Positions 25,654 to 35,332 are shown, counted from the first letter of the stretch. The stretch: 64,000 nt of DNA from CBDCWO01 sp965223405 (GCA_965223405.1 CBDCWO010000006.1:3844001-3908000), one strand, 5' to 3'. Numbers and translations: made by a program. The notes: a model not told the origin generated them from the letters alone.

Positions 25654-26838
25654 TTGAATATCAGAATCAGCAAGTATTCTCTGAATTCGTTTTTGCCTGG
25701 CCCGATTTCGGAATACATCTGTAACCTGGAAGTAATACATCCCTAGAAGAAAAACTAATAATGCGATAATCCAACCGAAAAGCCCTAACCAGATGCTGCC
25801 AATAATTCCTATCAACAATAAATAAATCAGATAAAACAGACTGCCTATGCCCCAAAATACCGGCCCATAAAATGGTTCTGCGGTTACTTTATTGTTGGCA
25901 AAAAGAGTCGTAAGCTTATAGGGAAGCCAATTGAGACCTCTTGCTAGCCAAAGACCGAATTGAAAATATTTTAACGGCCATTGACGAGCACCTACAGGCA
26001 AAGGATTGGATTGCAGCTTTTCACGTAGAGCATCTTTGTGGTCTTTGGTCATTTGATTAAGTTTTCCTGCCAAGGTGAATTGATGTTGGTAAAAAGAACT
26101 ACTTTTATCAACCACCGGATAAACTTTTAGAAGCTCGTCAGGACAGTGATAATAGGTTAATTCATCTAATAAATATTCATCTTCCGGATTGTCCACATGA
26201 ATGACCAACTTTTGCATCGCCTGATAAAGATCTGCAGTTAACCTTTTGATTCCATCATGATTGTTTACCTGATACTCGTCAAGATAATCTTTCAATAGGA
26301 GTGGTTCACCTATTTCGACCATCACTTCGGATCGCATTCTTTTTACATCGGTGTAATTAATACCGACAGGCAATATCTTTAATTCATCCGATTGATGTTT
26401 GTCATAAGTCCCAAAGGCCAGTTTTGCCGTCCCTTTTTGAAGTGGTTTTAGTTTTTTCTCGAACTTGGTAATACCTTCGGAAAAAATTAAAATTGGCTTT
26501 CCCGCATTTAACAAATCATAACTTTTCGAAAATGTACTTTCGTTATTGCGCAGATTTTTAAATCCATCACGAAACCGGTAGATAGGAATTTGATTGGTTT
26601 GATCCAACAAGAAGTTGATCACCGGATTAACAAAAACATCACCTCTAACCAAAAAATAAATAGGCCTTGGTTGAAAACAAGCCAGAATACAAGCTTCCAT
26701 AAAAGCACTGGGATGGTTGGCGGCAATTATCAACGGACCCTTACGAGGCACATGTTCCAATCCGTGTACGAAAACCTTTCGAAAATAAATCTTTAAAGAG
26801 AACCTGGCAAAAGGCCTAATGATGTCGTATAATTTCAT
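25612..26838 (-). CDS. Membrane glycerol-phosphate acyltransferase family protein (PlsC/Gpt-like)
   Basis: A 408-residue membrane acyltransferase that probably adds fatty acyl groups to glycerol-3-phosphate or lysophosphatidate. The catalytic His motif is ANHPSAFMEA, a His-x5-Glu version where relatives usually have Asp; the second block is FLVRGDVFVNP, the third IFSEGITKFEKKLKPLQKGTAKLA (EGxT type) and the fourth LPVGINYTD. A C-terminal pair of hydrophobic helices (about 325-380) and a basic tail follow. I start at the ATG at 26838; an in-frame TTG at 26859 lies inside the -7 promoter box and is not a credible start. It is divergent from miaA and overlaps proC tail-to-tail. Confidence 0.85.
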   Translation of the reverse strand: MKLYDIIRPFARFSLKIYFRKVFVHGLEHVPRKGPLIIAANHPSAFMEACILACFQPRPIYFLVRGDVFVNPVINFLLDQTNQIPIYRFRDGFKNLRNNESTFSKSYDLLNAGKPILIFSEGITKFEKKLKPLQKGTAKLAFGTYDKHQSDELKILPVGINYTDVKRMRSEVMVEIGEPLLLKDYLDEYQVNNHDGIKRLTADLYQAMQKLVIHVDNPEDEYLLDELTYYHCPDELLKVYPVVDKSSSFYQHQFTLAGKLNQMTKDHKDALREKLQSNPLPVGARQWPLKYFQFGLWLARGLNWLPYKLTTLFANNKVTAEPFYGPVFWGIGSLFYLIYLLLIGIIGSIWLGLFGWIIALLVFLLGMYYFQVTDVFRNRARQKRIQRILADSDIQLIFAKSFGPVESS

Positions 26839-26856
26839 ATATAAGTGTAAAAATAA

Positions 26857-26883
26857 CAAAGTTAGGATTCATCCTTAACTTTG
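26857..26883. promoter_or_regulatory. miaA: Paired divergent promoter boxes between the acyltransferase and miaA
   Basis: CAAAGTTA (26857-26864), read on the minus strand, is TAACTTTG; an identical TAACTTTG reads on the plus strand at 26876-26883. Both are perfect TAnnTTTG boxes, each about 20 bases from its ATG (26838 minus, 26904 plus). Only 11 bases separate them, so each promoter's upstream contacts overlap the other's box and the two should be mutually exclusive. Confidence 0.75.
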
Positions 26884-26903
26884 CTACTGATACATTTTTT
26901 TTA

Positions 26904-27818
26904 ATGAGTAAGAAATTCCTAATTGTAATTGGAGGGCCTACAGCTGTCGGAAAGACAAGAGTAAGTGTAAAATTGGCTCAATATTTTGATAGCCCCATTA
27001 TCAATGCTGATAGCCGTCAAATCTATGACGAACTGAACATTGGTGTGGCAAAACCGTCGGCTTCAGATTTAAAAGCAGTCAGACATTATTTGATAGGGAC
27101 CAGGAGTGTTCAAGACCATTATGATGTAGGGATGTATGAACAAGATGTTTTGGATCTTTTAAACCGAATTTACAAAGTCAAGGATCTTGTTATTTTGAGT
27201 GGAGGATCAGGATTGTATATCCATGCGGTAATGCATGGATTGGATCGCTTTCCGAAAGTGCCAATGTCCATTAAGAACCAACTTGAAATTGATCTTAACA
27301 ATTTCGGTGTCGATTATTTGAAAAAGGAGCTAAGGATAAAGGATCCGAAATATTATGAAATTGTAGATTCCAACAATCCACGTAGGTTAATGCGTGCGCT
27401 TGAGGTGATCCGGGCTACCGGCCACCCGTTTTCCAAATATTGGAAGGGAAAAGATGTGGTTCGGAATTTTATGTCTATACCTATCTTCTTGAATCTTCCG
27501 AGAAAACTGTTGTATCAAAAAATTAATGATCGGGTTGACATGATGATGAAGGAAGGGTTAATGGATGAAGTGGAGAACTTATATGACTTTCGACACTTGA
27601 AAAGCCTACAAACTGTTGGTTATCAGGAATTGTTTGCTTACATAGACAAGAAATCAACACTGCCTGAAGCGATAGGATTGATGAAACAAAATAGTAGAAG
27701 GTATGCTAAAAGGCAGATTACCTGGTTTAAGAAATACCTATCCCCAGTTGAATGGTCACCCCAAAATATAGAATCGATAATTCAAAACATCAATAAAAAT
27801 CTACGAAATGAAAACTGA
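26904..27818 (+). CDS. miaA: tRNA dimethylallyltransferase
   Basis: A 304-residue enzyme that adds a dimethylallyl group to A37 of tRNAs reading codons that start with U. The P-loop GGPTAVGKT is at 10-18, followed by INADSRQIYDELNIGVAKPS, the catalytic Asp and DMA-PP region; GGSGLYIHAVMHGLD matches the channel motif, NPRRLMRALEVI the tRNA-binding segment and QTVGYQELFAYI with QNSRRYAKRQITWFKK the C-terminal family blocks. The stop overlaps the following thioesterase start by 11 bases, indicating an operon. Confidence 0.97.
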   Translation: MSKKFLIVIGGPTAVGKTRVSVKLAQYFDSPIINADSRQIYDELNIGVAKPSASDLKAVRHYLIGTRSVQDHYDVGMYEQDVLDLLNRIYKVKDLVILSGGSGLYIHAVMHGLDRFPKVPMSIKNQLEIDLNNFGVDYLKKELRIKDPKYYEIVDSNNPRRLMRALEVIRATGHPFSKYWKGKDVVRNFMSIPIFLNLPRKLLYQKINDRVDMMMKEGLMDEVENLYDFRHLKSLQTVGYQELFAYIDKKSTLPEAIGLMKQNSRRYAKRQITWFKKYLSPVEWSPQNIESIIQNINKNLRNEN

Positions 27819-28248
27819 TATTTGGACTATACCCTTTACTATGAAGGAATTGCAAGAAAGAGCCCCTAACAGCATGATTGAACATTTAGGTATAGAATAT
27901 ATTGAAAAAGGTCCGGATTATCTAATTGCCCGCATGCCCATTGACCAACGTACCAAACAACCGGTTGGCATACTTCACGGTGGAGCAAGTGTTGCTTTGG
28001 CGGAAACATTGGGAAGCGTGGCTTCCTGGTTGTGTGTAAGGAATCCACTGGAAAATACAGTGGTCGGAATCGAGGTTAATGCCAATCACATCAAACCAGG
28101 AATTTCAGGATATGCTATCGGCAAAGCATTTCCGATTAAGATCGGATTAAAAATACAAATATGGCAGATTGAAATACGAAATGATGCTGGTGAATTGTTA
28201 TGTATTAGCCGACTGACAACCATGGTGATTCCAAAAAGAAATAAATAA
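27808..28248 (+). CDS. Hotdog-fold thioesterase (PaaI/MenI-like)
   Basis: A 146-residue hotdog thioesterase. VGILHGGASVALAETLGS (53-70) is the signature, with H57 positioning the thioester and E66 as catalytic carboxylate, as in 1,4-dihydroxy-2-naphthoyl-CoA thioesterase (MenI) and PaaI. VVGIEVNANHIKPG (about 86-99) supplies the oxyanion-strand segment. Menaquinone is the usual Bacteroidota quinone, which makes MenI plausible, but PaaI-like CoA-ester cleavage is equally compatible. Translationally coupled to miaA. Confidence 0.88.
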   Translation: MKTDIWTIPFTMKELQERAPNSMIEHLGIEYIEKGPDYLIARMPIDQRTKQPVGILHGGASVALAETLGSVASWLCVRNPLENTVVGIEVNANHIKPGISGYAIGKAFPIKIGLKIQIWQIEIRNDAGELLCISRLTTMVIPKRNK

Positions 28249-28324
28249 ACGATCCGAAACTAATTTATCCTTAAAAACATGTTATTTTATGTTTTTTATA
28301 CGTTTGTTTTAAAAAATCCATTAA

Positions 28325-30736
28325 ATGAAAATGTGGAAAGTCATTGCATTCATTCTAAGTCTTGGCATACCAGGACTTGGGGTAGGGTTTGCCCAGGGTG
28401 TGAATATTGAATTGTTGGCCAATATCAAAGAAGGTACAGGTGATTACTCTGATATTTGGGGCTTTGTGGACAAGAACGGTATTGAATATGCAATAATTGG
28501 ACAACAAGCAGGGATATTTATCTATAGTCTTGAAGATCCCACCGCTCCAATTAAACGTGAATTTATTCCATTAGCATCAAGTATTTGGAGGGACTTTAAG
28601 TCATATGGTAACTTTGTATATGCAGTAGATGATCAAGGTCGTGATGGGTTAGGGATAATCGATATGTCGGGGGCACCGAATGATATTTCCTGGAAATTTT
28701 TGAAACCTACGATCACTGAGGTGAATGGCAGTGATACGATTTTCTCCGGAACTTTGACAAAGTGTCATAATATGTTTATTGACTCTAGTGGGGTTATGTA
28801 TTTGTCAGATTGTCAGGGTGTACACAGAGGAGTGATTTTTTTTGACCTCAAGTCCGACCCCCAAAGCCCAACGTATTTGGGATATGCTAATCCAAATGTG
28901 TGCCATGATGTGGTAGTACGGAATGATACCATGTATACTTCGGATATCTTTGCCGGTTATTTTTCGATTATTGATGTACGAGATAAATCCAATCCGGTTT
29001 TACTTGGGACTCAACCAACGACATTCAGTTTTACTCATAATGCATGGATTTCTGATGATGGTGAATATCTATTTACCACGGATGAACAGCCTACTGCCTA
29101 TGTCCAGGCCTATCGGGTGAGTGATCCTACCGACATTCAATTTCTGGACCAATACCGTCCGGTAAATGCACTTCAGAAGTCAGTATATCCCCATAATGTC
29201 CATTTTTTCAACGATTTTCTCGTCACTTCCTATTACACGGATGGGGTAGTGATTCTGGATGTGTCAAAACCTGATAATATGATTGAAGTAGCAAGTTATG
29301 ATACCTATCCTGACGCACATGGTGGATTTAATGGTTGTTGGGGGGCTTATCCATATTTACCTTCCGGAATTTTGTTAGCTTCTGATATTAATTACGGTCT
29401 ATTTGTACTGAAACCTCGGTATGTCAAAGCGGGTAGGATGGAAGGCCATGTTACGGATAGGGCTACTGGGGATTTCTTAAAAGATGTAAAAGTCAACTTC
29501 TTGGGATCGAAAATAGTAGAAGAAAGAACAGATGCGAATGGAAGATACCAAACCGGACTTTCAGGGAGTGGATCCTTCCAGGTAGAATTCTATCACCCGG
29601 AATACCATACCAAAATATTGGATGTGGTAATTACCGAAGGAGGTATTCTATTACAAAACGTAGAATTAGAAGCCAAACCTATCATTTCAATTAATGGAAC
29701 AATTAAAAATAGTGTCACCGGATTAGGAATTGATAAAGCCCAGATAACTCTAAAAGACCGAGAGCTTGAGATCATAGCCAATAGCGATCAGCATGGTAGC
29801 TTCACTTTCAATGCATTTTCAGGAGATTATGAAATTTATGCAGGTAAATGGGGTTATCATACCATTGAGTTGAGTCAGGCTATTATGGCTGATAATCAGA
29901 TAGAAATAGAATTGAATCCGGGATACCGCGATGAATTCGTTATGGATTTAGGGTGGCAAGTGACCGGCGATGCATCCAGGGGGTATTGGGTGAGAGCCAT
30001 TCCATTAGGAACATCATTTCAGAATGTCCCTTCTAATCCGGATCAGGATCTACCTGATGACCTTGGAGAATACTGTTATGTAACCGGCAATGGATCCGGC
30101 TCAGTGGGGGCGTTTGATGTGGATCAGGGTTCCGTTGTATTGACCTCACCCTTTATTGACATTAGTGTGCATGAGGATCCGGTACTTAGCCTATCCGTTT
30201 GGTTTAAAGTGCTTTCCGGAACTATGGAGCCAAATGATACTTTACAAATAGGATGGATAAATCGAAATGACACAATCCCCATCGATCAAATTACGCAAAA
30301 TACCACGGGGTGGGAGCTTAAAAAATATAATTTGAAAGAGATTCTTGGATCAACTACCTCAGGCAACCTGGTTGTAATTGCCTCTGACTTGCCAGGTACA
30401 GGTTTTGGGCATGTAGTAGAAGCAGGAATTGACGGATTTAGCATCACCGAAGGAAGCAGTACCTCAATATTTTCACCAGCACAAAATTATATTCAATGGT
30501 CCGTATTTCCCAATCCATTCAAAAACCGGATCCACATAAATTATCAGCAGAAGGGTAAATCAGTTTCCGTGAATTTTGTACTCATGAATCACTTGGGCCA
30601 AAGGATTTTTGAAAAAACCGTTTTACCGGGAGAGGTTGTCTTTTTAAATGAAAAGATTGTTCCCGGGATATACTTCGGACTTTTAGAGTCGAATATTTAT
30701 TCTACTCCCGTAATCAAATTGATTAAAGCGGACTAA
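28325..30736 (+). CDS. T9SS cargo protein with choice-of-anchor B (LVIVD) propeller
   Basis: An 803-residue secreted protein. Signal peptide ends near GVGFAQG (about 24). Residues 30-370 carry LVIVD-type repeats of the choice-of-anchor B family, for example YVYAVDDQGRDGLGIIDMS-like and GVVILDVSKPDNMIEVASYDT units, a likely beta propeller. Two carboxypeptidase-regulatory-like domains follow (about 375-460 and 463-540), then a jelly-roll choice-of-anchor segment (about 545-715). The last 80 residues, opening with WSVFPNPFKNRIHI and ending in VIKLIKAD, are a type A T9SS sorting domain. Surface or extracellular location is expected; no enzyme domain is visible. An AT-rich leader precedes the ATG. 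Confidence 0.88.
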   Translation: MKMWKVIAFILSLGIPGLGVGFAQGVNIELLANIKEGTGDYSDIWGFVDKNGIEYAIIGQQAGIFIYSLEDPTAPIKREFIPLASSIWRDFKSYGNFVYAVDDQGRDGLGIIDMSGAPNDISWKFLKPTITEVNGSDTIFSGTLTKCHNMFIDSSGVMYLSDCQGVHRGVIFFDLKSDPQSPTYLGYANPNVCHDVVVRNDTMYTSDIFAGYFSIIDVRDKSNPVLLGTQPTTFSFTHNAWISDDGEYLFTTDEQPTAYVQAYRVSDPTDIQFLDQYRPVNALQKSVYPHNVHFFNDFLVTSYYTDGVVILDVSKPDNMIEVASYDTYPDAHGGFNGCWGAYPYLPSGILLASDINYGLFVLKPRYVKAGRMEGHVTDRATGDFLKDVKVNFLGSKIVEERTDANGRYQTGLSGSGSFQVEFYHPEYHTKILDVVITEGGILLQNVELEAKPIISINGTIKNSVTGLGIDKAQITLKDRELEIIANSDQHGSFTFNAFSGDYEIYAGKWGYHTIELSQAIMADNQIEIELNPGYRDEFVMDLGWQVTGDASRGYWVRAIPLGTSFQNVPSNPDQDLPDDLGEYCYVTGNGSGSVGAFDVDQGSVVLTSPFIDISVHEDPVLSLSVWFKVLSGTMEPNDTLQIGWINRNDTIPIDQITQNTTGWELKKYNLKEILGSTTSGNLVVIASDLPGTGFGHVVEAGIDGFSITEGSSTSIFSPAQNYIQWSVFPNPFKNRIHINYQQKGKSVSVNFVLMNHLGQRIFEKTVLPGEVVFLNEKIVPGIYFGLLESNIYSTPVIKLIKAD

Positions 30737-31059
30737 TATTCTGGCTAATATCAAAGCAGTGCACCATTCTTTTATTCTATATTATTCGGTTTGATTTACC
30801 CATACTTTGACTCATATTACCGCTGTTTGATTAAATTTCCGAAAGCAAAAATGGGCCAGAGACTGAGTTTTATCTATTCATTTTTTTTATGTGGGATTTC
30901 TTAATTATGCGGAAAGATTTATATTTGCACACGCTTTTAGAGAAAAGTGGTAAAAATTCTTTGAGTAGCTGCTGCCACCTGATGACTTACCGGGGACTTA
31001 TCAGTATTTTTTGCACCTAAATTATTTGAAGGATTTAAGTGCAAAATCTGATTGTATAA
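30737..31059 (+). other. Spacer before tRNA-Glu
   Basis: No gene is visible. The notable element is TATATTTG at 30920-30927, followed by about 130 bases of leader up to the tRNA. A TTGCAC at 31011 lies closer to the tRNA but has no matching -7 box. Confidence 0.5.
30920..30927 (+). promoter_or_regulatory. Candidate promoter box of the tRNA-Glu transcript
   Basis: Perfect TAnnTTTG match 133 bases upstream of the tRNA, with no gene between. It would give a precursor of roughly 130 leader bases plus the tRNA, ending at the terminator at 31139-31170. Confidence 0.45.
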
Positions 31060-31131
31060 GGCCCCTTCGTCTATCGGCTAGGACGCCAGGTTTTCATCCT
31101 GGAAAGAGGGGTTCGATTCCCCTAGGGGCTA
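31060..31131 (+). tRNA. tRNA-Glu (anticodon TTC)
   Basis: A 72-base tRNA. Acceptor GGCCCCT pairs with AGGGGCT (one terminal G-T), the D arm contains CGTCTATCGGCTAGGACG, the anticodon stem CCAGG/CCTGG holds loop TTTTCAT with TTC at positions 34-36, and the T arm is GAGGGGTTCGATTCCCC. CCA is not encoded. It decodes GAA and GAG and is the only tRNA in the window. Confidence 0.98.
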
Positions 31132-31138
31132 CTTAAAG

Positions 31139-31170
31139 AGGTCATTGGTTAATACCGGTGGCCTTTTTTT
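31139..31170 (+). terminator. Intrinsic terminator after tRNA-Glu
   Basis: AGGTCATTGG (31139-31148) pairs with CCGGTGGCCT (31155-31164), ten pairs including three G-T, with loop TTAATA and a run of T through 31170. It begins 8 bases after the tRNA. Confidence 0.88.
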
Positions 31171-31251
31171 ATTTCTGGGTATATGAAAAAAATTAAGCCC
31201 TAGGGAGATGCTGCAAGCAGCCTGAGCTACAGCAAGGAGAATCGAAGTTTA

Positions 31252-31285
31252 TCCCGTAATCGACGTAGGAGATTCGGGAATTCCC
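31252..31285. repeat. Hairpin/palindrome after the tRNA unit
   Basis: TCCCGTAATC (31252-31261) pairs with GATTCGGGA (31271-31279) with one bulge, and GGGAATTCCC (31276-31285) is a perfect palindrome that overlaps it. They lie at the 3' side of the minus-strand SLC13 gene and may form its transcript end. Confidence 0.5.
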
Positions 31286-31300
31286 CGGGTGAATAATATT

Positions 31301-33079
31301 TTAGAAATAGAAATACGGAATTAGCCAAATGATCAATATCCAAATCAATAGTGATAAAATTCCGCCTACCTTGAAAAAATCACTGAAACGATAATGTCCG
31401 GCACTGAATACCAAGGTATTGGTTTGATATCCAAGAGGAGTAATAAAACTCATATTGGCAGCAAACATTATGGTGAGTAAAAGGGGCTTGGGATCGAGGC
31501 CTAAACTCAATGCGATCGAAATAGCGATCGGTGCAAATAAAATTGCAGTGGCATTATTGGAGATCACAGAACTCAATAATGTAGTCACTAAATACAACAC
31601 CGCTACCAGAATACGAGGTAAAACATCCCCAAAAATGTCCAAAAAGGTAGTCGCAATCAATTGACTGGCGCCCGTGTTATCCATCGCGGTACCTAGAGGG
31701 ATCACCCCTGCCAGTAAGAAAAATACGTTCCAGTCCACTCGTCGATAGGCTTTTTGTAAATCCAAACAATTCGTTAAAAACATAGCTACACATCCGGCCA
31801 GTGAACTTTGCAAAATCGGCAATATATTGGTTGCAGCTAATAATATTACCACAATGACGATAATAGCAGCTAAGTATCGTTTACTGCTACGCGCGGCCAA
31901 CTCTTCATGTTCTTGAAGTACTACAAATTCAGGACGGTTATAAAAATACTTAAAATTGGCTCTCCCAACCTCCATTAACAAAGTATCCCCAGGCTCAATG
32001 GTCAACTCATTAAAATCAGCTGTATAATATTTCAAGTGCTTTTTAACAGCCAGGGGGATTGCATTATATTCTCTTTTTATATCTACCTTCTTCAAGGAGG
32101 TTCCCAGTAGTCTGGAATTGGGCTTAATGATAACTTCACAAAGCGTCATGTCTTCAGTGTTCATACGATCGTCGTCGATATGACTCTGTCTTGCTAAAAG
32201 GGTAAGATCATTTTTTTGGCGAAGTTCAGCCATTTTTTCTATACTCCCTTTGATTAGCAGAACATCTCCGGCTTGAATGGAGTTGTCTTCATGAGGAAAC
32301 AAAGCCTCCTCATCTCTTCGAATTTCTATTAGATCAATTTCATCAGCCTTAAATAATTTCGTTTCGTCAACTCTTTTACCGATCAAATCGGAATTATTTG
32401 ATACTTTTACTTCTGTGAAAAAGCCCTGGATTGCATATTCTTCCACTAAATCTTCGCTTCCTTTTTTTCTTTTCGGTATCAAATGTCTACCCACTAATAC
32501 CATGTATAGAATCCCAACCAAAAATAGGCATAATCCAATCTGGGTGAACTCAAATATTCCAAATTCTTGAAGCCCGGCATCCTTAGCGATTGCTCCTACT
32601 AAAAGGTTCGTGGAGGTTCCTAATAAAGTGCATGATCCACCTAGGATTCCGGCAAAAGATAGCGGCATTAACAGCCTGGACAGGTTAGTAGGGAGCTTTT
32701 TTGACAATTTAATCAGTATCCGCATAAATACAATCACAATAGCCGTAGTGCTGATGAAGGCAGAAAAGATTCCTGCAATTGGCATAAGGAACAAAAGTGT
32801 TTTCCATTCCTTGCCGATGAGCATCTTTTTTAATCTTCGCCCTAATCCGGTAATGACGCCGGTTGTCTCCAGACCAACTGTCAATATCATAAGTGCTAAA
32901 ATGGTAATCGTGGCCTGATTGCTCATTCCTGCCAAACCTTCAGATGGTGTGACAAATCCACCAAGTATCAAGACTACCATTATGGTTACTGCCAGGGTAT
33001 CAGGAGGAAGCTTTTCCCAGGCCATGATGATGACCATTCCTAGAATGATTACAAACAATACCCCTATTTCAACCGTCAT
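31301..33079 (-). CDS. SLC13-family anion permease with two RCK_C domains
   Basis: A 592-residue inner-membrane transporter of the SLC13/DASS (CitT-like) family. Two hydrophobic halves flank a cytoplasmic region of two RCK_C (TrkA-C) domains at about 210-300 and 305-390, for example GKRVDETKLFKADEIDLIEI and GTSLKKVDIKREYNAIPLAV. The substrate motifs are GTSTNLLV (about 155-162) in the first half and TPLGYQTNTLV in the second, which bind Na+ and a carboxylate or sulfate anion. This architecture occurs in bacterial sulfate and dicarboxylate carriers; the cargo is not resolved. Its neighbours offer no operon partner. Overall length is normal for the RCK_C-containing subfamily. Confidence 0.88.
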   Translation of the reverse strand: MTVEIGVLFVIILGMVIIMAWEKLPPDTLAVTIMVVLILGGFVTPSEGLAGMSNQATITILALMILTVGLETTGVITGLGRRLKKMLIGKEWKTLLFLMPIAGIFSAFISTTAIVIVFMRILIKLSKKLPTNLSRLLMPLSFAGILGGSCTLLGTSTNLLVGAIAKDAGLQEFGIFEFTQIGLCLFLVGILYMVLVGRHLIPKRKKGSEDLVEEYAIQGFFTEVKVSNNSDLIGKRVDETKLFKADEIDLIEIRRDEEALFPHEDNSIQAGDVLLIKGSIEKMAELRQKNDLTLLARQSHIDDDRMNTEDMTLCEVIIKPNSRLLGTSLKKVDIKREYNAIPLAVKKHLKYYTADFNELTIEPGDTLLMEVGRANFKYFYNRPEFVVLQEHEELAARSSKRYLAAIIVIVVILLAATNILPILQSSLAGCVAMFLTNCLDLQKAYRRVDWNVFFLLAGVIPLGTAMDNTGASQLIATTFLDIFGDVLPRILVAVLYLVTTLLSSVISNNATAILFAPIAISIALSLGLDPKPLLLTIMFAANMSFITPLGYQTNTLVFSAGHYRFSDFFKVGGILSLLIWILIIWLIPYFYF

Positions 33080-33357
33080 GCAGGTATATTTTGAAATTCC
33101 AAAATATCAAAAATTCAAGGAGACAGTACGTATCCAATGATAAACCTACCTTCTCAATAAATACACAATAATTTCAATTTATGTTCATTTGCTTCGATGT
33201 TTTGAGTGAACCCACTTTTTGGCAAAAAATATCCTTGAATACAAATTCTATAATATGACCTCAATTAACGAATGATTTATTATCTTTTACGTAAAGAAGT
33301 AAGGTCCTAACTTACAAAAGTTATCTCCTAATCGATTGACCACATAAACGGAATGTA

Positions 33358-33741
33358 ATGAATTCAATGATTGATAACTTTATCACCCGATTTAATGAAG
33401 GGTGGACCCAAGGTCAGTTTGACATTATAATGCCCCTATTGGACGATCAGATCATTTTCATGGCACCGGATCTACAAACTGAAATTAAAGGTAAAGTGTC
33501 CTGCGTAAACACAATCAAGGAATATGTTTCTCAAGCAGTCACACACCTATTTGAAGTGACAGGTAAGACTATCCATATCTGGGATCAATCTGCGGTTGTG
33601 GTCATGGATTATTATGTTGAATATGAAATGAACAATCAATACTATAAGGAAAAAGGCAAAGAATTTTGGATGCTTAACCGTAAAGATAATCAGTGGAAGA
33701 TGATTTGGCGAGTAATGGTTGAGAATGAACGAGTTGAGTAA
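33358..33741 (+). CDS. NTF2-like (SnoaL/DUF4440-type) small protein
   Basis: A 127-residue single-domain protein with the cone-shaped NTF2 fold pattern: an opening helix (FITRFNEGWTQGQFDIIMPLLDDQI), a beta strand ending MAPD, and a C-terminal sheet with KEFWMLNRKDNQWKMIWRVMV. No catalytic residues can be assigned; such proteins range from isomerases to ligand carriers. It is followed 133 bases later by the amidase on the same strand, with no overlap, so linkage is weak. Confidence 0.75.
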   Translation: MNSMIDNFITRFNEGWTQGQFDIIMPLLDDQIIFMAPDLQTEIKGKVSCVNTIKEYVSQAVTHLFEVTGKTIHIWDQSAVVVMDYYVEYEMNNQYYKEKGKEFWMLNRKDNQWKMIWRVMVENERVE

Positions 33742-33874
33742 ACAAATCAAAAGTATAGTCTATTTATTCGGAACAGATTTGATAGAATTAGGGATTTGAT
33801 GGTATTGATTTCATGCAGCAAATCAGAATATAACATCTGTCATATATTAATTTAAAGAGTCTAAATAATCTTTC

Positions 33875-35332
33875 ATGACCACATACATATATCAATCCGC
33901 CACAGAACTTGCTAGGAACATTCGCAATGGTGAAGTTACCTCAGTTGATGTAGTACAAGCACACCTCGACCAGATTGAAAAATACAATCCCAAATTGAAC
34001 GCAGTGGTGATGTCTTTTGCCGCTGAAGCGTTGCAGATCGCAACAGAATGTGACCATGAAGTCAAGTTGGGGAAAATCAGAGGTCCCCTTCATGGCGTAC
34101 CAATGACTGTTAAAGAACAGTTTTGGGTCAAGGGTAAAAAATCGACTATCAATGTCAAAATACTTAAGGACTGGATTGCACCGGATGATGCAGTTGTTGT
34201 CAAAAGGTTGAAGGATGCTGGAGCGATCCTCTTAGGTAAAACAAATGTGCCTAAGAATTTGACTGACTATCAAATTTCCGGTGATATTTACCCGCAAGGG
34301 AAAAACCCTTATAACCAGGAGTATTCACCAGGTGGTAGTAGTGGAGGTGCGTCAGCCGCTCTTGCTTCCGGTATGACTCCCATTGAACTTGGAGGTGATT
34401 TTGGAGGATCAATCCGTAATCCATCCAATTTTTGTGGTCTTTATGGTATGAAACCCACGGAAAATACTGTACCTGGTCATGGTGTCGTACCAAGACCCCG
34501 AGGAGCAAAAAGTTTTACTTTTCATATGGCACAGGCAGGTCCGATGGCCCGTACACCTGCAGATATGGAGCTTGTTTGGAAAATAATTCGCGGACCTCAT
34601 GACAGCGATAGAAATACACCACGGATAGAGTGGATAAACCCTGCGAATAAGTCATTAAAAGATTACAAAATTGCTTGGATTGATCGCTGGCCAGGCTATG
34701 ATACCAGTAGTTTGACTAAGTCGGTAATCAATGACTTCATAGATTTACTATCAAATCACGTCGGTGCATTACATCAGGGGGGACCAGATAGGGACCTCCA
34801 TGAGCGCTCACTGTCTTTGTATGTGAGGTTGTTTCCTCAATTGATTTCTCAAGATGTACCCCGTTTAGTTAAACCATTGATGAAAATGCAGCTGAAAAAT
34901 GGACTGTTAAAAGGTAATAATAAATTTAGTCACGAATTCAACCAGGGTTTTAAGAATAGTTTTATCTATTATTCCGAGACGATGGGTATACGTGCAGGAA
35001 TCGTGCAGGAATGGGAACAGTTTTTCGAAAATCATGATTTATTAATTTGTCCAGTAGCTTTTGGCCCGGCATTTAAACGATGTAGAATCGGAACTCCCAT
35101 TGAATATGATGGAAAAAGAATAATTTATTCAAATTACACCTGGCCCTATTTAGCCTGTTTCAATGCCAGCGGACATCCAAGTATGAATATACCTCTCGGC
35201 ATCGGAAAGGAAGGTTTACCGGTCGGGGTACAGGTAGTTGGACCATATTGGAGTGAGCCAGACTTAATCCATTTTGCCAAATTGATATCAAATTTTACCC
35301 AGGGATTTATAATTCCTGAAGGTTACTCATAA
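33875..35332 (+). CDS. Amidase signature (AS) family enzyme
   Basis: A 485-residue amidase hydrolysing a C-N bond of an unknown amide. The Ser-cisSer-Lys triad is complete: K80 in GVPMTVKEQF, cis-Ser S155 in SPGGSSGGASAALASG, and nucleophile S179 in ELGGDFGGSIRNPSNFCG. The spacing S155 to S179 (24) equals that of fatty acid amide hydrolase. There is no signal peptide, so it is cytosolic. Absence of GatB/GatC neighbours and the overall sequence argue against GatA. It closes a loose cluster with the NTF2-like gene. Confidence 0.92.
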   Translation: MTTYIYQSATELARNIRNGEVTSVDVVQAHLDQIEKYNPKLNAVVMSFAAEALQIATECDHEVKLGKIRGPLHGVPMTVKEQFWVKGKKSTINVKILKDWIAPDDAVVVKRLKDAGAILLGKTNVPKNLTDYQISGDIYPQGKNPYNQEYSPGGSSGGASAALASGMTPIELGGDFGGSIRNPSNFCGLYGMKPTENTVPGHGVVPRPRGAKSFTFHMAQAGPMARTPADMELVWKIIRGPHDSDRNTPRIEWINPANKSLKDYKIAWIDRWPGYDTSSLTKSVINDFIDLLSNHVGALHQGGPDRDLHERSLSLYVRLFPQLISQDVPRLVKPLMKMQLKNGLLKGNNKFSHEFNQGFKNSFIYYSETMGIRAGIVQEWEQFFENHDLLICPVAFGPAFKRCRIGTPIEYDGKRIIYSNYTWPYLACFNASGHPSMNIPLGIGKEGLPVGVQVVGPYWSEPDLIHFAKLISNFTQGFIIPEGYS

